From NCBI GenBank assembly GCA_026224805.1, contig JAMFRN010000045.1:1-37605 (forward strand): a DNA stretch of 37,605 nucleotides, read 5' to 3'. The stretch is from Nevskia soli (GTDB lineage Bacteria > Pseudomonadota > Gammaproteobacteria > Nevskiales > Nevskiaceae). Below are positions 17,056-25,967 of this stretch, one piece after another. Below the pieces are notes generated by a model. It was given only the letters and a program-made list of their open reading frames with translations, was not told the DNA's origin and ran no database searches. Within the stretch, counting starts at the first letter, position 1. Every line of letters begins with the position of its first letter. A program made the translations under genes and the position numbers.

Positions 17056-17897
17056 GCGCGGTCGATGCCAAGGCCTTGCAGGTATGGGTGGGACGGCAGA
17101 ACACCGCCCACGATGAGCTGCGTGCGTTTCCCGCACAGGGACTCGCCGCCGCCCTTGAGCGCGGCAAGTCGCCCACCGCCGGTGATCCGCTGCCGCCGGC
17201 CTGGCAGTGGCTGTATTTCCTCGACACCCCGCTAGCTTCCGTCACCGGCAGCGACGGTCATCCGAAGGCGACGGCCCTGCTGCCGCCGCCGCCCCTGCCG
17301 CGTCGCATGTGGGCGGCCGGCGGGATGCGGATCGAAAAGCCGCTGCGCCTGGGATTCCCGGCACAGCGCCGCTCCACCATCCAGTCGATCGAGGCGAAGA
17401 GCGGAAAATCCGGCTCGCTAGTGTTTCTCCATCTTGCGCACGAGTTCCTACAGGACGGCAGCGTGTGCATCCGCGAGGAGCAGAACCTGGTCTACCGGGA
17501 GATGCCCGCGGGTCCCGCCGCGGAAGCTGTCGGGGAGCCGGCTCCGGCAGCCGCGGACTGGACGCGCGAGATCATGCCCGATCCGGTGCTGCTGTTCCGC
17601 TATTCGGCGCTCACCTACAACAGTCATCGCATTCACTACGATCGGCCGTATGCCACCGAGCAGGAATTCTATGCAGACCTGGTGGTGCAGGGGCCGCTGC
17701 TGGCGACACTGCTGCTGGAACTGTGCCAGGCGCAGCTCCCGCATGCGGCAATCAGAAGCTTCGAGTATCGGGCGGTTCGCCCGACTTTCGTGTCGCAGCC
17801 ATTCACGGTGAGCGGCAGCCAGGACGGCAAGGCCCTGAGTTTATGGAGCGCGCAGCAGGGCCAGTTGTGCATGTCGGCCAAGGCGACGCTGGCATGA
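17052..17897 (+). CDS. FAS1-like/HTD2-type (MaoC) hydratase, probable mesaconyl-C4-CoA hydratase
   Basis: A 281-residue double-hotdog hydratase. The N-terminal half is the FAS1-like dehydratase region (PPAWQWLYFLDTP, GGMRIEKPLRLG). The C-terminal half carries the hydratase signature FRYSALTYNSHRIHYDRPYA and VVQGPLLATLLLEL. This is the family of the mesaconyl-C4-CoA hydratase of the 3-hydroxypropionate bicycle. The specific substrate is inferred from neighbours: a CitE-like lyase, a methylsuccinyl-CoA-dehydrogenase-like enzyme and a probable 2-methylfumaryl-CoA isomerase follow without gaps. Expected reaction: mesaconyl-C4-CoA + water to citramalyl-CoA. Start and stop overlap both neighbours as ATGA. 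Confidence 0.82.
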   Translation: MSAVDAKALQVWVGRQNTAHDELRAFPAQGLAAALERGKSPTAGDPLPPAWQWLYFLDTPLASVTGSDGHPKATALLPPPPLPRRMWAAGGMRIEKPLRLGFPAQRRSTIQSIEAKSGKSGSLVFLHLAHEFLQDGSVCIREEQNLVYREMPAGPAAEAVGEPAPAAADWTREIMPDPVLLFRYSALTYNSHRIHYDRPYATEQEFYADLVVQGPLLATLLLELCQAQLPHAAIRSFEYRAVRPTFVSQPFTVSGSQDGKALSLWSAQQGQLCMSAKATLA

Positions 17898-18793
17898 GCG
17901 CCGCGCTTTCGCTGTGGCGCTCCATGCTGTTCGTGCCGGCGCACGTGGAGAAGTTCGTCGCTCGCGCGCACCAGCGCGGCGCCGACGCCTGCATCCTCGA
18001 TCTGGAAGACAGCGTGCCGATGGCGCAGAAGGCGGCGGCCCGCGGTGCCCTGCGGTCCGCCGCCACGCTAGTGTCGCAATCCGGGGCCGCGGTGCTGGTG
18101 CGCCTCAACCGGGCCTGGGAATTGCTGGGCGAAGACCTGGAGGCCGCCGTCCTTCCCGGTATTGCGGCGCTGGTGCTGCCCAAGGTCGATGATCCCGCCT
18201 TTGTGCAGGAGGTCGCCGCGCGGCTTGATCGCCTGGAAACCGCGCGCGGTCTGGAAGCGGGGACGATCCGGCTGATCGCGCAGATCGAGGATGTGCACGC
18301 CTTGCCGCGCCTGGATCCGATCGCCGCGAGTTCCGCGCGCCTGCTCGGCATGATTCTCGGGTCCGAGGATTTCTCGGCTTCGGCCGGGATGGAGCCGGTG
18401 CCCGAGGTACTACTGTGGCCGAACCAGCAGATCGTGTTCGCCTGCCGCCGCGCCGGCATCCTGCCGCTGGGTTTCCCCGGCTCGATTGCGGAGTTCGCCG
18501 ACCTGGAAGGTTTTCGCCGCATCGTTCGCCTGGCGCGGCAGCTCGGCTTCGTCGGCGCCTTCTGCATCCACCCTGACCAGGTCGACATCCTCAACGAAGA
18601 GTTCATACCCTCGCCGCAGGCCGTTGCCGAAGCGCGGGGTGTGCTGGCTGCTTATGAGGCGGCGCTGAAGAGCGGCCAAGGCGCCGCCTCCTACCAGGGC
18701 AAGATGATCGATCCGCCGGTGGCGCTGCGCGCGCAGGAAGTTCTCCGCCGTGCCGGCGCCGCGGCGCAAGCCGGCAAGTCCGGCACTCCTTGA
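17894..18793 (+). CDS. CitE-like CoA-ester lyase, probable citramalyl-CoA lyase
   Basis: A 299-residue HpcH/HpaI aldolase/citrate-lyase-beta family protein. RSMLFVPAHVEKFVARA, ILDLEDSVP, LIAQIEDVHALPRLD, LGSEDFSASAG and GAFCIHPDQVDILNE are the family motifs; the Glu and Asp of LEDSVP and GSEDF probably bind Mg2+. Relatives cleave malyl-CoA, beta-methylmalyl-CoA or citramalyl-CoA. Placed between the hydratase and the methylsuccinyl-CoA-dehydrogenase-like gene, it most likely splits citramalyl-CoA into pyruvate and acetyl-CoA. Exact substrate and stereochemistry cannot be read from sequence. Confidence 0.85.
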   Translation: MSAALSLWRSMLFVPAHVEKFVARAHQRGADACILDLEDSVPMAQKAAARGALRSAATLVSQSGAAVLVRLNRAWELLGEDLEAAVLPGIAALVLPKVDDPAFVQEVAARLDRLETARGLEAGTIRLIAQIEDVHALPRLDPIAASSARLLGMILGSEDFSASAGMEPVPEVLLWPNQQIVFACRRAGILPLGFPGSIAEFADLEGFRRIVRLARQLGFVGAFCIHPDQVDILNEEFIPSPQAVAEARGVLAAYEAALKSGQGAASYQGKMIDPPVALRAQEVLRRAGAAAQAGKSGTP

Positions 18794-18806
18794 ACGGCCA
18801 GTCGGC

Positions 18807-20477
18807 ATGAGCGAGATGATTTCACTGATTCCACAGGCGGGCGCAGTGCTCGGCCGGCTGCGCTTGCATACCCACGCCGCCACGCGCGCCCTGGCACAAA
18901 GCTGTTCGGCCGGGGGCGGGCTTGATGCGCTGCGTCTGGACCAGGAGCAACTGGCCAGCTACGAGCTGGCGCTGGCTAGCGCCGAGCTGCTGGCGGCGGA
19001 AGCCGTACTCGAAGATTGTTCTGACGCTTCGCCGCTCGACCAGCGGCTGGCATTGACCTATGCCGTGGATGCAGTCCTGTCGGTAGGCGAACGCCTGCAG
19101 GGCATCCTGCTCAATGTCGATGCCGATGCTGCGGGAGTACATGAACTGCTGGGCGGCGGCGATGTGAAGATCCTGCGCAAGGCCGTGCTCAACGGCCGTG
19201 CGCTCGACGAGACCGGGCGCTGGCTGGTCGAAAGTGGTGGCGAGATCGCCTACATCCCGCTCGGCAATGAGCTGGCGATGGCGCAGCAGCAGTTCCGGCG
19301 CATCGCGCGCGAAATGGTGGCGCCGCTGGCGGAGAAGATCCATCGCCACGACCTGACCGTGCCGGAAGAGCTGCTGCAGCCGCTGCGCGAGATGGGAGTG
19401 TTCGGCCTGTCGATCCCGGAGCGCTTCGGCGGTACCGCCCCGGATGATCGCGAAGACAACCTGATGATGATCGTCGTCACCGAGGCGTTGTCCGAGGCGT
19501 CGCTGGCTGCGGCCGGCAGCCTTATCACGCGGCCGGAAATCCTGTCGCGCGCCCTGCTGGCGGGCGGCACCGAAGAGCAGAAGCGGAGTTGGCTGCCAAA
19601 GATCGCCCGCGGCGAGCCGCTGTGCGGCATCGCCATCACCGAGCCGGACTACGGCTCTGATGTCGCCGGCTTGCAGCTGCGCGGCACCAGAACCCAGGGT
19701 GGCTGGCTGCTGAGCGGGGCCAAGACCTGGTGCACCTTCGCCGGCAAGGCGGGTCTGTTGATGGTGGTGGTGCGCACCAACCCGGACAAGGCACTGGGTT
19801 ACAAGGGTCTCAGCATCATGCTGGTGGAGAAGCCTTCGTATGACGGACACCAGTTCAGTCATGAGCAGGCAGGCGGCGGAAGACTCACGGGCCGCGCCAT
19901 TCCCACCATCGGCTACCGCGGCATGCACTCGTTCGACCTGGCTTTCGAAGATCTGTTCGTGCCGGACGCGAACGTCATCGGCGGCGAACCCGGGCTCGGT
20001 AAGGGTTTCTACTTCACCATGGCAGGCATGATGGGTGGGCGTCTGCAAACCTCCGCGCGGGCCTGCGGCATCATGCGCGCGGCCCTGCTCGCGGCAATGG
20101 CGTATGCGGCCGATCGCAAGGTGTTCGGCGCGCCGCTGGCGGACTATGCCTTGACGCGGGCCAAGCTGGCGCGCATGGCGGCGCGCTTCCTCGCCTGCCG
20201 CCGGCTCAGTTACGCGGTGGGGCGGCTGGTGGATGGCGGCGGTGGCCGTATGGAGGCCAGCCTGGTGAAATTGTTCGCCTGCCGCTCGGCGGAATGGGTG
20301 ACGCGCGAGGCGCTGCAGATTCATGGCGGCATGGGCTATGCCGAGGAAACGCCGGTCAGCCGTTACTTCGTCGATGCGCGCGTACTGTCGATTTTCGAGG
20401 GCGCGGAAGAGACGCTGGCGCTGAAGGTGGTGGCGCGCAGCCTGCTCGAAGCGGCACTGCCGGCAGAGGCTGCATGA
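18807..20477 (+). CDS. mcd: Acyl-CoA dehydrogenase, probable (2S)-methylsuccinyl-CoA dehydrogenase
   Basis: A 556-residue FAD-dependent acyl-CoA dehydrogenase. About 150 residues precede the usual fold, a length typical of methylsuccinyl-CoA dehydrogenase of the ethylmalonyl-CoA pathway, whereas ordinary members have about 380 residues. ITEPDYGSDVAGL, WLLSGAKTWCTFAG, IHGGMGYAEETPVSRYFVDAR and the catalytic Glu (E531) in SIFEGAEET are visible. The ATG at 18807, 13 bases after the lyase stop, is chosen over an open upstream extension that would overlap the lyase. Expected reaction: methylsuccinyl-CoA to mesaconyl-C1-CoA, electrons passing to ETF. The C-terminus overlaps the next gene (ATGA). 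A different branched acyl-CoA remains possible. Confidence 0.82.
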   Translation: MSEMISLIPQAGAVLGRLRLHTHAATRALAQSCSAGGGLDALRLDQEQLASYELALASAELLAAEAVLEDCSDASPLDQRLALTYAVDAVLSVGERLQGILLNVDADAAGVHELLGGGDVKILRKAVLNGRALDETGRWLVESGGEIAYIPLGNELAMAQQQFRRIAREMVAPLAEKIHRHDLTVPEELLQPLREMGVFGLSIPERFGGTAPDDREDNLMMIVVTEALSEASLAAAGSLITRPEILSRALLAGGTEEQKRSWLPKIARGEPLCGIAITEPDYGSDVAGLQLRGTRTQGGWLLSGAKTWCTFAGKAGLLMVVVRTNPDKALGYKGLSIMLVEKPSYDGHQFSHEQAGGGRLTGRAIPTIGYRGMHSFDLAFEDLFVPDANVIGGEPGLGKGFYFTMAGMMGGRLQTSARACGIMRAALLAAMAYAADRKVFGAPLADYALTRAKLARMAARFLACRRLSYAVGRLVDGGGGRMEASLVKLFACRSAEWVTREALQIHGGMGYAEETPVSRYFVDARVLSIFEGAEETLALKVVARSLLEAALPAEAA

Positions 20478-21697
20478 ACGGCCTGGTTCTCGACGGCTTC
20501 CGCGTCATCGAGGCCTCTGCGTTCGTCGCGGCTCCTTCCGGCGGCATGGCGCTGGCCCAGCTTGGCGCGGAAGTCATCCGCATCGATCCGCCCGGCGGCG
20601 GTCTCGACTACCGGCGCTGGCCGGTGACGCCGGACAACACCAGCCTGTTCTGGGCCGGCCTGAACAAGTCCAAGCGTTCGGTGGTGATCGACACCGCTTG
20701 CGATGAAGGGCGGGAACTGGCCATGGCCCTGGTCTGCGCGCCGGCCGAGGAGGGCGGGATGTTGCTGACCAATCTGCCGCCGCGCGGCTGGCTGTCCTAC
20801 GAGCACCTGCAGCAGCGGCGTTCGGACCTGATCCAGCTGACCATCCAGGGGACGCGGCAGGGCGGCCCGGCGGTGGACTACACCGTCAATCCCTCGCTGG
20901 GCATTCCCAACATCACCGGCCCGCTGGACGCCACGGCTCCGGTCAACCATGTACTGCCGGCCTGGGATCTGATCACCGGCCAGATGGCCGCAGTCGGGCT
21001 GCTCGCCGCCGAGCGCTACCGGCGGCGGCATGGCCTGGGGCAGCATATCCGGCTGGCACTGGAAGACGTGGGGCTGGCAGTGATGGGGCACCTGGGTTTC
21101 ATCGCCGAAGCGCAGCTCGGCCAGGCGCGGGAACGCCACGGCAACGATCTGTTCGGTGCCTTCGGCCGCGACTTCGTTTGCGCCGATGGGGCGCGAATCA
21201 TGCTGGTGGCGCTGACGCTGAAGCAATGGAAGGCTCTGGTCGAAGCCACCGGCACGGCGGCGGCGATGGCGGCTCTGGCGCAGGAGCTGGGGCTGGACCT
21301 CAACCGGGAAGGCGACCGCTTCCGTACGCGCGAGCGCATCGCCACCATCGTGCAGACGTGGATCGCCGCACGCAGCCTGGACCAGGTAGCACCGTGCTTC
21401 GATCGCGCCGGCGTCTGCTGGAGCCGCTATCAGAGCATTGCACAACTGGCAACCGGCACGGCGGTGGATCCCGATCACAATCCGCTGTTTTCGCGGGTCG
21501 TGCAAGACGGCGTGGGTACCATTTCCTCACCCGCGACGCCGCTGCAGTTCGGCCTGGCCGGGCGCAAGCCGGCCGAGGCCGCCCCGCTGCTGGGCCAGCA
21601 TACCGAGGAGGTTTTGTGCGGTGTGCTCGGACTCAGCGCGCAGCAGTTCGGACGCTTGCACGACCGGGGCATGGTCGCTACCGCCACGGCGATCTAG
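20474..21697 (+). CDS. mct: CaiB/BaiF-family protein, probable 2-methylfumaryl-CoA isomerase (mesaconyl-CoA C1-C4 CoA transferase)
   Basis: A 407-residue class III CoA-transferase-family protein. The N-terminus (EASAFVAAPSGGMALAQLGAEVIR, GGGLDYRRWP, FWAGLNKSKRS) and mid-region (VDYTVNPSLGIPNITGP, APVNHVLPAWDLITGQ, HGNDLFGAFGRDFV) follow the family members annotated as 2-methylfumaryl-CoA isomerase, which move CoA within mesaconyl-CoA from C1 to C4. The length is about that of the Chloroflexus enzyme, as recalled. It is the last gene of the operon and completes the set needed to turn methylsuccinyl-CoA into pyruvate and acetyl-CoA. The family is certain; the specific activity is strongly suggested by motifs and neighbours. 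Confidence 0.85.
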   Translation: MNGLVLDGFRVIEASAFVAAPSGGMALAQLGAEVIRIDPPGGGLDYRRWPVTPDNTSLFWAGLNKSKRSVVIDTACDEGRELAMALVCAPAEEGGMLLTNLPPRGWLSYEHLQQRRSDLIQLTIQGTRQGGPAVDYTVNPSLGIPNITGPLDATAPVNHVLPAWDLITGQMAAVGLLAAERYRRRHGLGQHIRLALEDVGLAVMGHLGFIAEAQLGQARERHGNDLFGAFGRDFVCADGARIMLVALTLKQWKALVEATGTAAAMAALAQELGLDLNREGDRFRTRERIATIVQTWIAARSLDQVAPCFDRAGVCWSRYQSIAQLATGTAVDPDHNPLFSRVVQDGVGTISSPATPLQFGLAGRKPAEAAPLLGQHTEEVLCGVLGLSAQQFGRLHDRGMVATATAI

Positions 21698-21715
21698 AGG
21701 CTCTCGGCGGGGGCT

Positions 21716-21760
21716 TCGTCGCTTCCGACGATTCAGGGCGCGGAGCCGGGTTTCCATAAT
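21716..21760 (+). promoter_or_regulatory. Regulon box 4 and promoter of the thiolase/LuxR unit
   Basis: The perfect inverted repeat TCGTCG-N4-CGACGA lies at 21716-21731 with N4 CTTC. CATAAT, the best -10 of the set, lies 23 bp downstream (21755-21760), predicting a start near 21767. This supports the ATG at 21789, which has GGAGAA upstream, as the thiolase start. Because the LuxR gene follows the thiolase by 112 bp, the box may autoregulate the regulator. Confidence 0.8.
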
Positions 21761-21788
21761 GCCTGTAGACGTGATCGGAGAAATCAAC

Positions 21789-22973
21789 ATGGGCAGGTCC
21801 GTGCATGTGGTGGGAGTCGGCATGATTCCCTTCACCAAACCGGGTGCCAGCGAGTCCTATACGGTAATGGGGACCAAGGCTGGGCGCGCCGCGCTCAAGG
21901 ATGCGCGCCTGGACTACGGCCACGTGCAGCAGGTTTATGTCGGCTATGTGTTCGGCGACTCCTGTTGCGGGCAGGCTGCGGCCTACGGCATCGGGCTGAC
22001 CGGCATCCCGGTGATCAACGTCAACAACAATTGCGCCACCGGTTCGACCGCCCTATTCCTGGCGCGCCAGGCGGTGGAGAGTGGCGCGGTGGAATGCGCG
22101 CTGGCGGTGGGCTTCGAGCAGATGGCGCGCGGCGCCCTGGGCGCGGTATTCAATGATCGCGACGATCCCACGCAACGCATCCTCGACACCATGACCGCCA
22201 TCCAGGGCACGGAATCCCAGGCGCCGCGAGCGGCGCAGCTGTTCGGCGGCGGCGGTCGTGCGCACATGGAACTGTTCGGCACCCGCCGCGAGACCTTCGC
22301 CATGATTTCGGTCAAGGCCCGGCGCCACGCGGCCAACAATCCCCATGCCGTGTTCCGCGATCCGATCACGCTGGAGCAAGTGATGGATTCGCCGCCGATC
22401 TTCGATCCGCTGACGCGCCTGCAATGTTGCCCGCCGACCTGCGGCGCCGCCGCCGCGGTGGTCTGCTCGACGGAATTCGCCGTGCGGCACGGCCTCGATA
22501 CACGGGTGAAAATCGTGGCCCAGGCCATGACCACCGACACCAACTCCAGTTTCGACGAGCTGGATATGCGCAAGCTGGTGGGCTACGACATGAGCCGCAA
22601 TGCCGCCCGCCAGGTGTACGAGGCCGCGGGCGTTGGCCCCGAGCAGATCCAGGTGTGCGAGCTGCACGATTGCTTCACCGCCAACGAACTGCTGACCTAC
22701 GATGCCTTGGGCCTGACGCCGGAAGGCACGGCGGAACGCTTCATCGTCGATGGGCAGAACACCTATGGTGGTCAGGTGGTGACCAATCCTTCCGGCGGCC
22801 TGTTGTCCAAGGGTCATCCGCTCGGTGCCACCGGGTTGGCGCAGTGCGCCGAGCTGACCTGGCAGCTGCGCGGTCAAGCCGGTCCGCGCCAGGTCGAGGG
22901 CGCGAGGTTTGCCTTGCAGCACAACATTGGCCTGGGCGGCGCCTGCGTCGTCACTCTTTACCAGGCTGCGTAA
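21789..22973 (+). CDS. SCP-x-type thiolase
   Basis: A 394-residue sterol-carrier-protein-x-type thiolase (lipid-transfer thiolase). The active-site cysteine is C82 in NVNNNCATGSTALFLA, HDCFTANELLTYDALG replaces NEAF, the histidine is H343 in LLSKGHPLGATG, and C386 lies in GLGGACVVTLY. These are typical of SCP-x thiolases acting on branched or sterol-side-chain 3-oxoacyl-CoAs. It is the third thiolase of the region and has its own box-4 promoter. An open frame extends upstream over the promoter, but GGAGAA seven bases before the ATG at 21789 settles the start. Confidence 0.93.
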   Translation: MGRSVHVVGVGMIPFTKPGASESYTVMGTKAGRAALKDARLDYGHVQQVYVGYVFGDSCCGQAAAYGIGLTGIPVINVNNNCATGSTALFLARQAVESGAVECALAVGFEQMARGALGAVFNDRDDPTQRILDTMTAIQGTESQAPRAAQLFGGGGRAHMELFGTRRETFAMISVKARRHAANNPHAVFRDPITLEQVMDSPPIFDPLTRLQCCPPTCGAAAAVVCSTEFAVRHGLDTRVKIVAQAMTTDTNSSFDELDMRKLVGYDMSRNAARQVYEAAGVGPEQIQVCELHDCFTANELLTYDALGLTPEGTAERFIVDGQNTYGGQVVTNPSGGLLSKGHPLGATGLAQCAELTWQLRGQAGPRQVEGARFALQHNIGLGGACVVTLYQAA

Positions 22974-23085
22974 TCCGGACGCCCGCGCTGACCAGGGTTA
23001 CTGTTTGGCTCCTGTTGGCGCTGGTGCAGTACCATGCGCGCAGCAAAGCCACACCAAAAAAGTGGCAGCGGGCGCGGAGGAGACG

Positions 23086-25812
23086 ATGAGCAAAGTTACT
23101 GATTCATCCCGATTCAACCAGGGCCGGCAGACGCTGCCTCTGCTGGGCTCCAAGCTCAACCCTCCCATTGCGCCGCCTTATATGGTGGCGCGTAGCCATA
23201 TCGCGGACCGCGTATTCCTCTCTTTGGGCATCAAGCTGGTGCTGGTGAGAGGGCCGGCGGGCTTTGGCAAGACCACGGCGATGCTGCAATTGCGCAGCCG
23301 CTTCAACCATGAAGGTGTGCCCAATGCCTGGCTCAATCTGGATGAGGCGGACAACGATACGCCGCGCTTCCTCGCCTACCTGGAGGAAGCGCTGCAACCG
23401 CTACTTTCCGGGAAGCCCGGCCGGCCGAACCGAGGCGAGCACCGTAGCGGCTCCGAACTTGCAGTGTCGATCCTCGATCGCATTTCCGCGCAAAGCGGCC
23501 CTTTCGTGCTGTTCCTGGATGAATGCGAGAACATCCGCAATCCGGCCGTCTCGGCTTTCGTGACCCAGCTGATTGACAGCCTTCCCGTGGGTGCCCAGCT
23601 CGTCGTCGGCACGCGCACTGTGCCGTCCATGGGCATCGCCAAGCTCCGCGCGCGTGGCCAGTTGCTCGAGATCGCCCCGGATGAGTTGCGCCTTTCCGCG
23701 GACGAAGCATCCGATTTCCTGACCAAGCAGCGTCGCCTGGTGCTCAAGGCCGAGCAGATCCGGCGCCTGCACAACACCACCGAGGGCTGGGTTGCCGCCC
23801 TGTGGCTGGCCTCGGTGGCGCTGGAGAAGCGGGCGGATATCGACGAATTCATCGCCGGCTTTGCCGGTTCCAACGCCGATATCGCCGATTACCTGGCCGA
23901 GGATGTGCTGAGTCGGCAGAGCGAGTTGTCGCGGGAGTTCCTGCTCAAGACCAGCATCCTGGACCAGTTGACTCCCGAGTTGTGCGACACGATATGCGGC
24001 CGCGACGATAGCGCGGAGCAACTCAAACGCATCGAGCGGGCCAACCTGTTCCTCATTCCGCTCGATGAGAGCCGCAGCGCCTACCGCTATCACAGCCTCT
24101 TTTCGGGATTTCTGCGCGGCCAGTTGCGGCGCCTGAAACCAGAGTGGCATGCATCTCTGCATCGCGCCGCTTCCGATTGGTATTTCGCGCAGAACCGGCC
24201 GATCCCCGCCATCACCTACGCCCTGAAGGCGGGAGACGCGCAGCGGGCGCTGACCATGATCGAGGCGCAGGTGGACGTGATGCTCGGCGAAGGGCGGCTG
24301 CGCCAGCTCAACAAGTGGTTCGAAGCGCTGCCGCGGGAAGCGCTGGACTCGAGTCCAAGGCTGAAGCTGATCCAGGCCTGGGCGGTCAATCTTACCTATG
24401 GGCCACACGAAGCGCTGGCTCTGGTCGAACGCCTGGAAACGCAGCAGATGGCGGATGCGGAGGGTGAGGCGCAATTGCTGGCGCTACGCCCCATGTTGCT
24501 GGGCATGAGCGACAGGATCGATCAATCCCACGCTTTGGGCCGGGAGCGGCTGCCCCTGGTCAAGCCGGAATTCGCATTCGCCCGCAGCATGCTGGCGCAG
24601 ACGCTGGCCAATACCAGCATGATCCTGGGCAACCTGACGGAAGCGCGCAGCTATGCAGACGAGGCGCGCCAGTTGCAGACGTCGAAGGCGTCCCGGCTCA
24701 ATTTCGCCCTGGCCGATTCGGTCGATGGCGCCATCGACCTGATGCAGGGACGCCTGAAACAGGCCACGGTGCGGCTGCGCCGGGCCGCCGGCGTCAGCGG
24801 CGAGGACATCGTCAATAGTACCAGCCGCAACGCCTATTCCGGCGTATTGCTGGCCGAAGCCCTGTACGAGGCGGGCGATGCCGAACGGGCGGAGCGCCTG
24901 CTCGGCGTTTTCGTGCCGATGCTGCAGCAGTTGGGCTTGCCCGATCACCTGATCATGGCCCATGTATTGCTGGCGCGCATCGTCGGCGATCGCGGCGACC
25001 GCGGTCATGCCCTGCAATTGCTCGGCGACCTGGAGAGTGTCGGCCACCGCTTGACCCTGCCGCGCGTAGTGGCCAGTGCCCGACTTGAACGCGCCAGGGG
25101 CCTGATCATGCGCGGCGACCACGCCGCCGCGCGCGAACAGCTGGACCGGGCAGGGGACTCCGCCCTGTGGCAGCAAATGGCCGCGCGCTCCCACGTGGCG
25201 AACGATTTGCTGAACCATCCGCTCGGCATGCTGCGCTGGATGATTCACAGCGGCGCCATTGCCGACGCCATTCCACAGATCAAGCAGAGGCTGGAAGAAA
25301 CCGAGCACGCCAACTTTCATCGACGCGCCCTCAAGCTGCGCATCCTGCTGGCCGAGGCGTTGAGCCGTGACGGGCAGCGCAAGCCGTCCATGCGCGTCCT
25401 GGAAAAAGCCCTCGACTATGCCTCGGGTGAAGGCTTCGTCAGCACCTTCCTCGAGGAGGGGCCGGCCATGCAGGGCATGCTCCACGAATTCCTCAACGCC
25501 CGCGAGGGCGCCGCTGCGGAAAACAGCAATGCCGAGCAGTTCCTGCGCCGCATCGCGCAGGAACACCAACCCGCCACCGACCGCGCGGCCGCAGTGGAAA
25601 TGCAGAGCAGCGCCGTCGACGCCCTCACCTCCAAGGAAATCCAGGTACTGGAACTGCTGGCGCAGGGGTATTCCAACGATGCCATGGCCGGCAAGCTCTT
25701 TGTATCGGAGAGCACGGTGCGCACACACCTGCGCAACATCAACGTCAAGCTGCGGGCCGGCAACCGCACGCAGGCCCTGGTCATTGCCAGGCGCCTGAAG
25801 TTGATCGCCTGA
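23086..25812 (+). CDS. LuxR-family ATP-dependent regulator of the MalT/AlkS (LAL) type
   Basis: A 908-residue transcriptional activator. Walker A is GPAGFGKTT (56-64) and the Walker B-like FVLFLDECENI ends near 150. A long TPR-like helical region (about 380-800) would sense the inducer. The C-terminal LuxR helix-turn-helix spans about 847-905 (LTSKEIQVLELLAQGYSNDAMAGKLFVSESTVRTHLRN in outline). The ATG at 23086 has GGAGGAG upstream. MalT and AlkS, which controls alkane oxidation, are the best-known relatives; such proteins form ATP- and ligand-dependent oligomers. It is the most plausible activator of the six boxed promoters, as it is encoded among them and the boxes sit in activator position. 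It may share the box-4 transcript with the thiolase. Confidence 0.93.
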   Translation: MSKVTDSSRFNQGRQTLPLLGSKLNPPIAPPYMVARSHIADRVFLSLGIKLVLVRGPAGFGKTTAMLQLRSRFNHEGVPNAWLNLDEADNDTPRFLAYLEEALQPLLSGKPGRPNRGEHRSGSELAVSILDRISAQSGPFVLFLDECENIRNPAVSAFVTQLIDSLPVGAQLVVGTRTVPSMGIAKLRARGQLLEIAPDELRLSADEASDFLTKQRRLVLKAEQIRRLHNTTEGWVAALWLASVALEKRADIDEFIAGFAGSNADIADYLAEDVLSRQSELSREFLLKTSILDQLTPELCDTICGRDDSAEQLKRIERANLFLIPLDESRSAYRYHSLFSGFLRGQLRRLKPEWHASLHRAASDWYFAQNRPIPAITYALKAGDAQRALTMIEAQVDVMLGEGRLRQLNKWFEALPREALDSSPRLKLIQAWAVNLTYGPHEALALVERLETQQMADAEGEAQLLALRPMLLGMSDRIDQSHALGRERLPLVKPEFAFARSMLAQTLANTSMILGNLTEARSYADEARQLQTSKASRLNFALADSVDGAIDLMQGRLKQATVRLRRAAGVSGEDIVNSTSRNAYSGVLLAEALYEAGDAERAERLLGVFVPMLQQLGLPDHLIMAHVLLARIVGDRGDRGHALQLLGDLESVGHRLTLPRVVASARLERARGLIMRGDHAAAREQLDRAGDSALWQQMAARSHVANDLLNHPLGMLRWMIHSGAIADAIPQIKQRLEETEHANFHRRALKLRILLAEALSRDGQRKPSMRVLEKALDYASGEGFVSTFLEEGPAMQGMLHEFLNAREGAAAENSNAEQFLRRIAQEHQPATDRAAAVEMQSSAVDALTSKEIQVLELLAQGYSNDAMAGKLFVSESTVRTHLRNINVKLRAGNRTQALVIARRLKLIA

Positions 25813-25870
25813 ATCGTGGAGTATCCGTCACTCACCTGACGTGTGCCCTGTCCATGATGTCGCTGCCGCT

Positions 25871-25914
25871 TCGTCGGAGCCGACGAGGCGCCGAAGCACG
25901 CGCAGGGATAGTGT
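25871..25914 (+). promoter_or_regulatory. Regulon box 5 and promoter of the phosphatase gene
   Basis: The perfect inverted repeat TCGTCG-N4-CGACGA lies at 25871-25886 with N4 GAGC. A weak -10-like TAGTGT lies 22 bp downstream (25909-25914); GATAGT two bases earlier is an alternative. The predicted start near 25921 lies downstream of the earliest in-frame ATG (25854), arguing that the phosphatase begins later. Confidence 0.7.
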
Positions 25915-25967
25915 CATTCCGGGGAATAACCAGCCCGAACGCGAAGCCAGTAATGCAGGATCACGAC

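Noticed and set aside
18822-20324. A 500-codon open frame on the minus strand
   Set aside because: It is antisense to the acyl-CoA dehydrogenase, which has a full set of motifs. The composition is typical of GC-rich shadows.
24484-25728. A 414-codon minus-strand frame opposite the LuxR gene
   Set aside because: It lies opposite the TPR-like and helix-turn-helix regions of a well-supported regulator; no motif.
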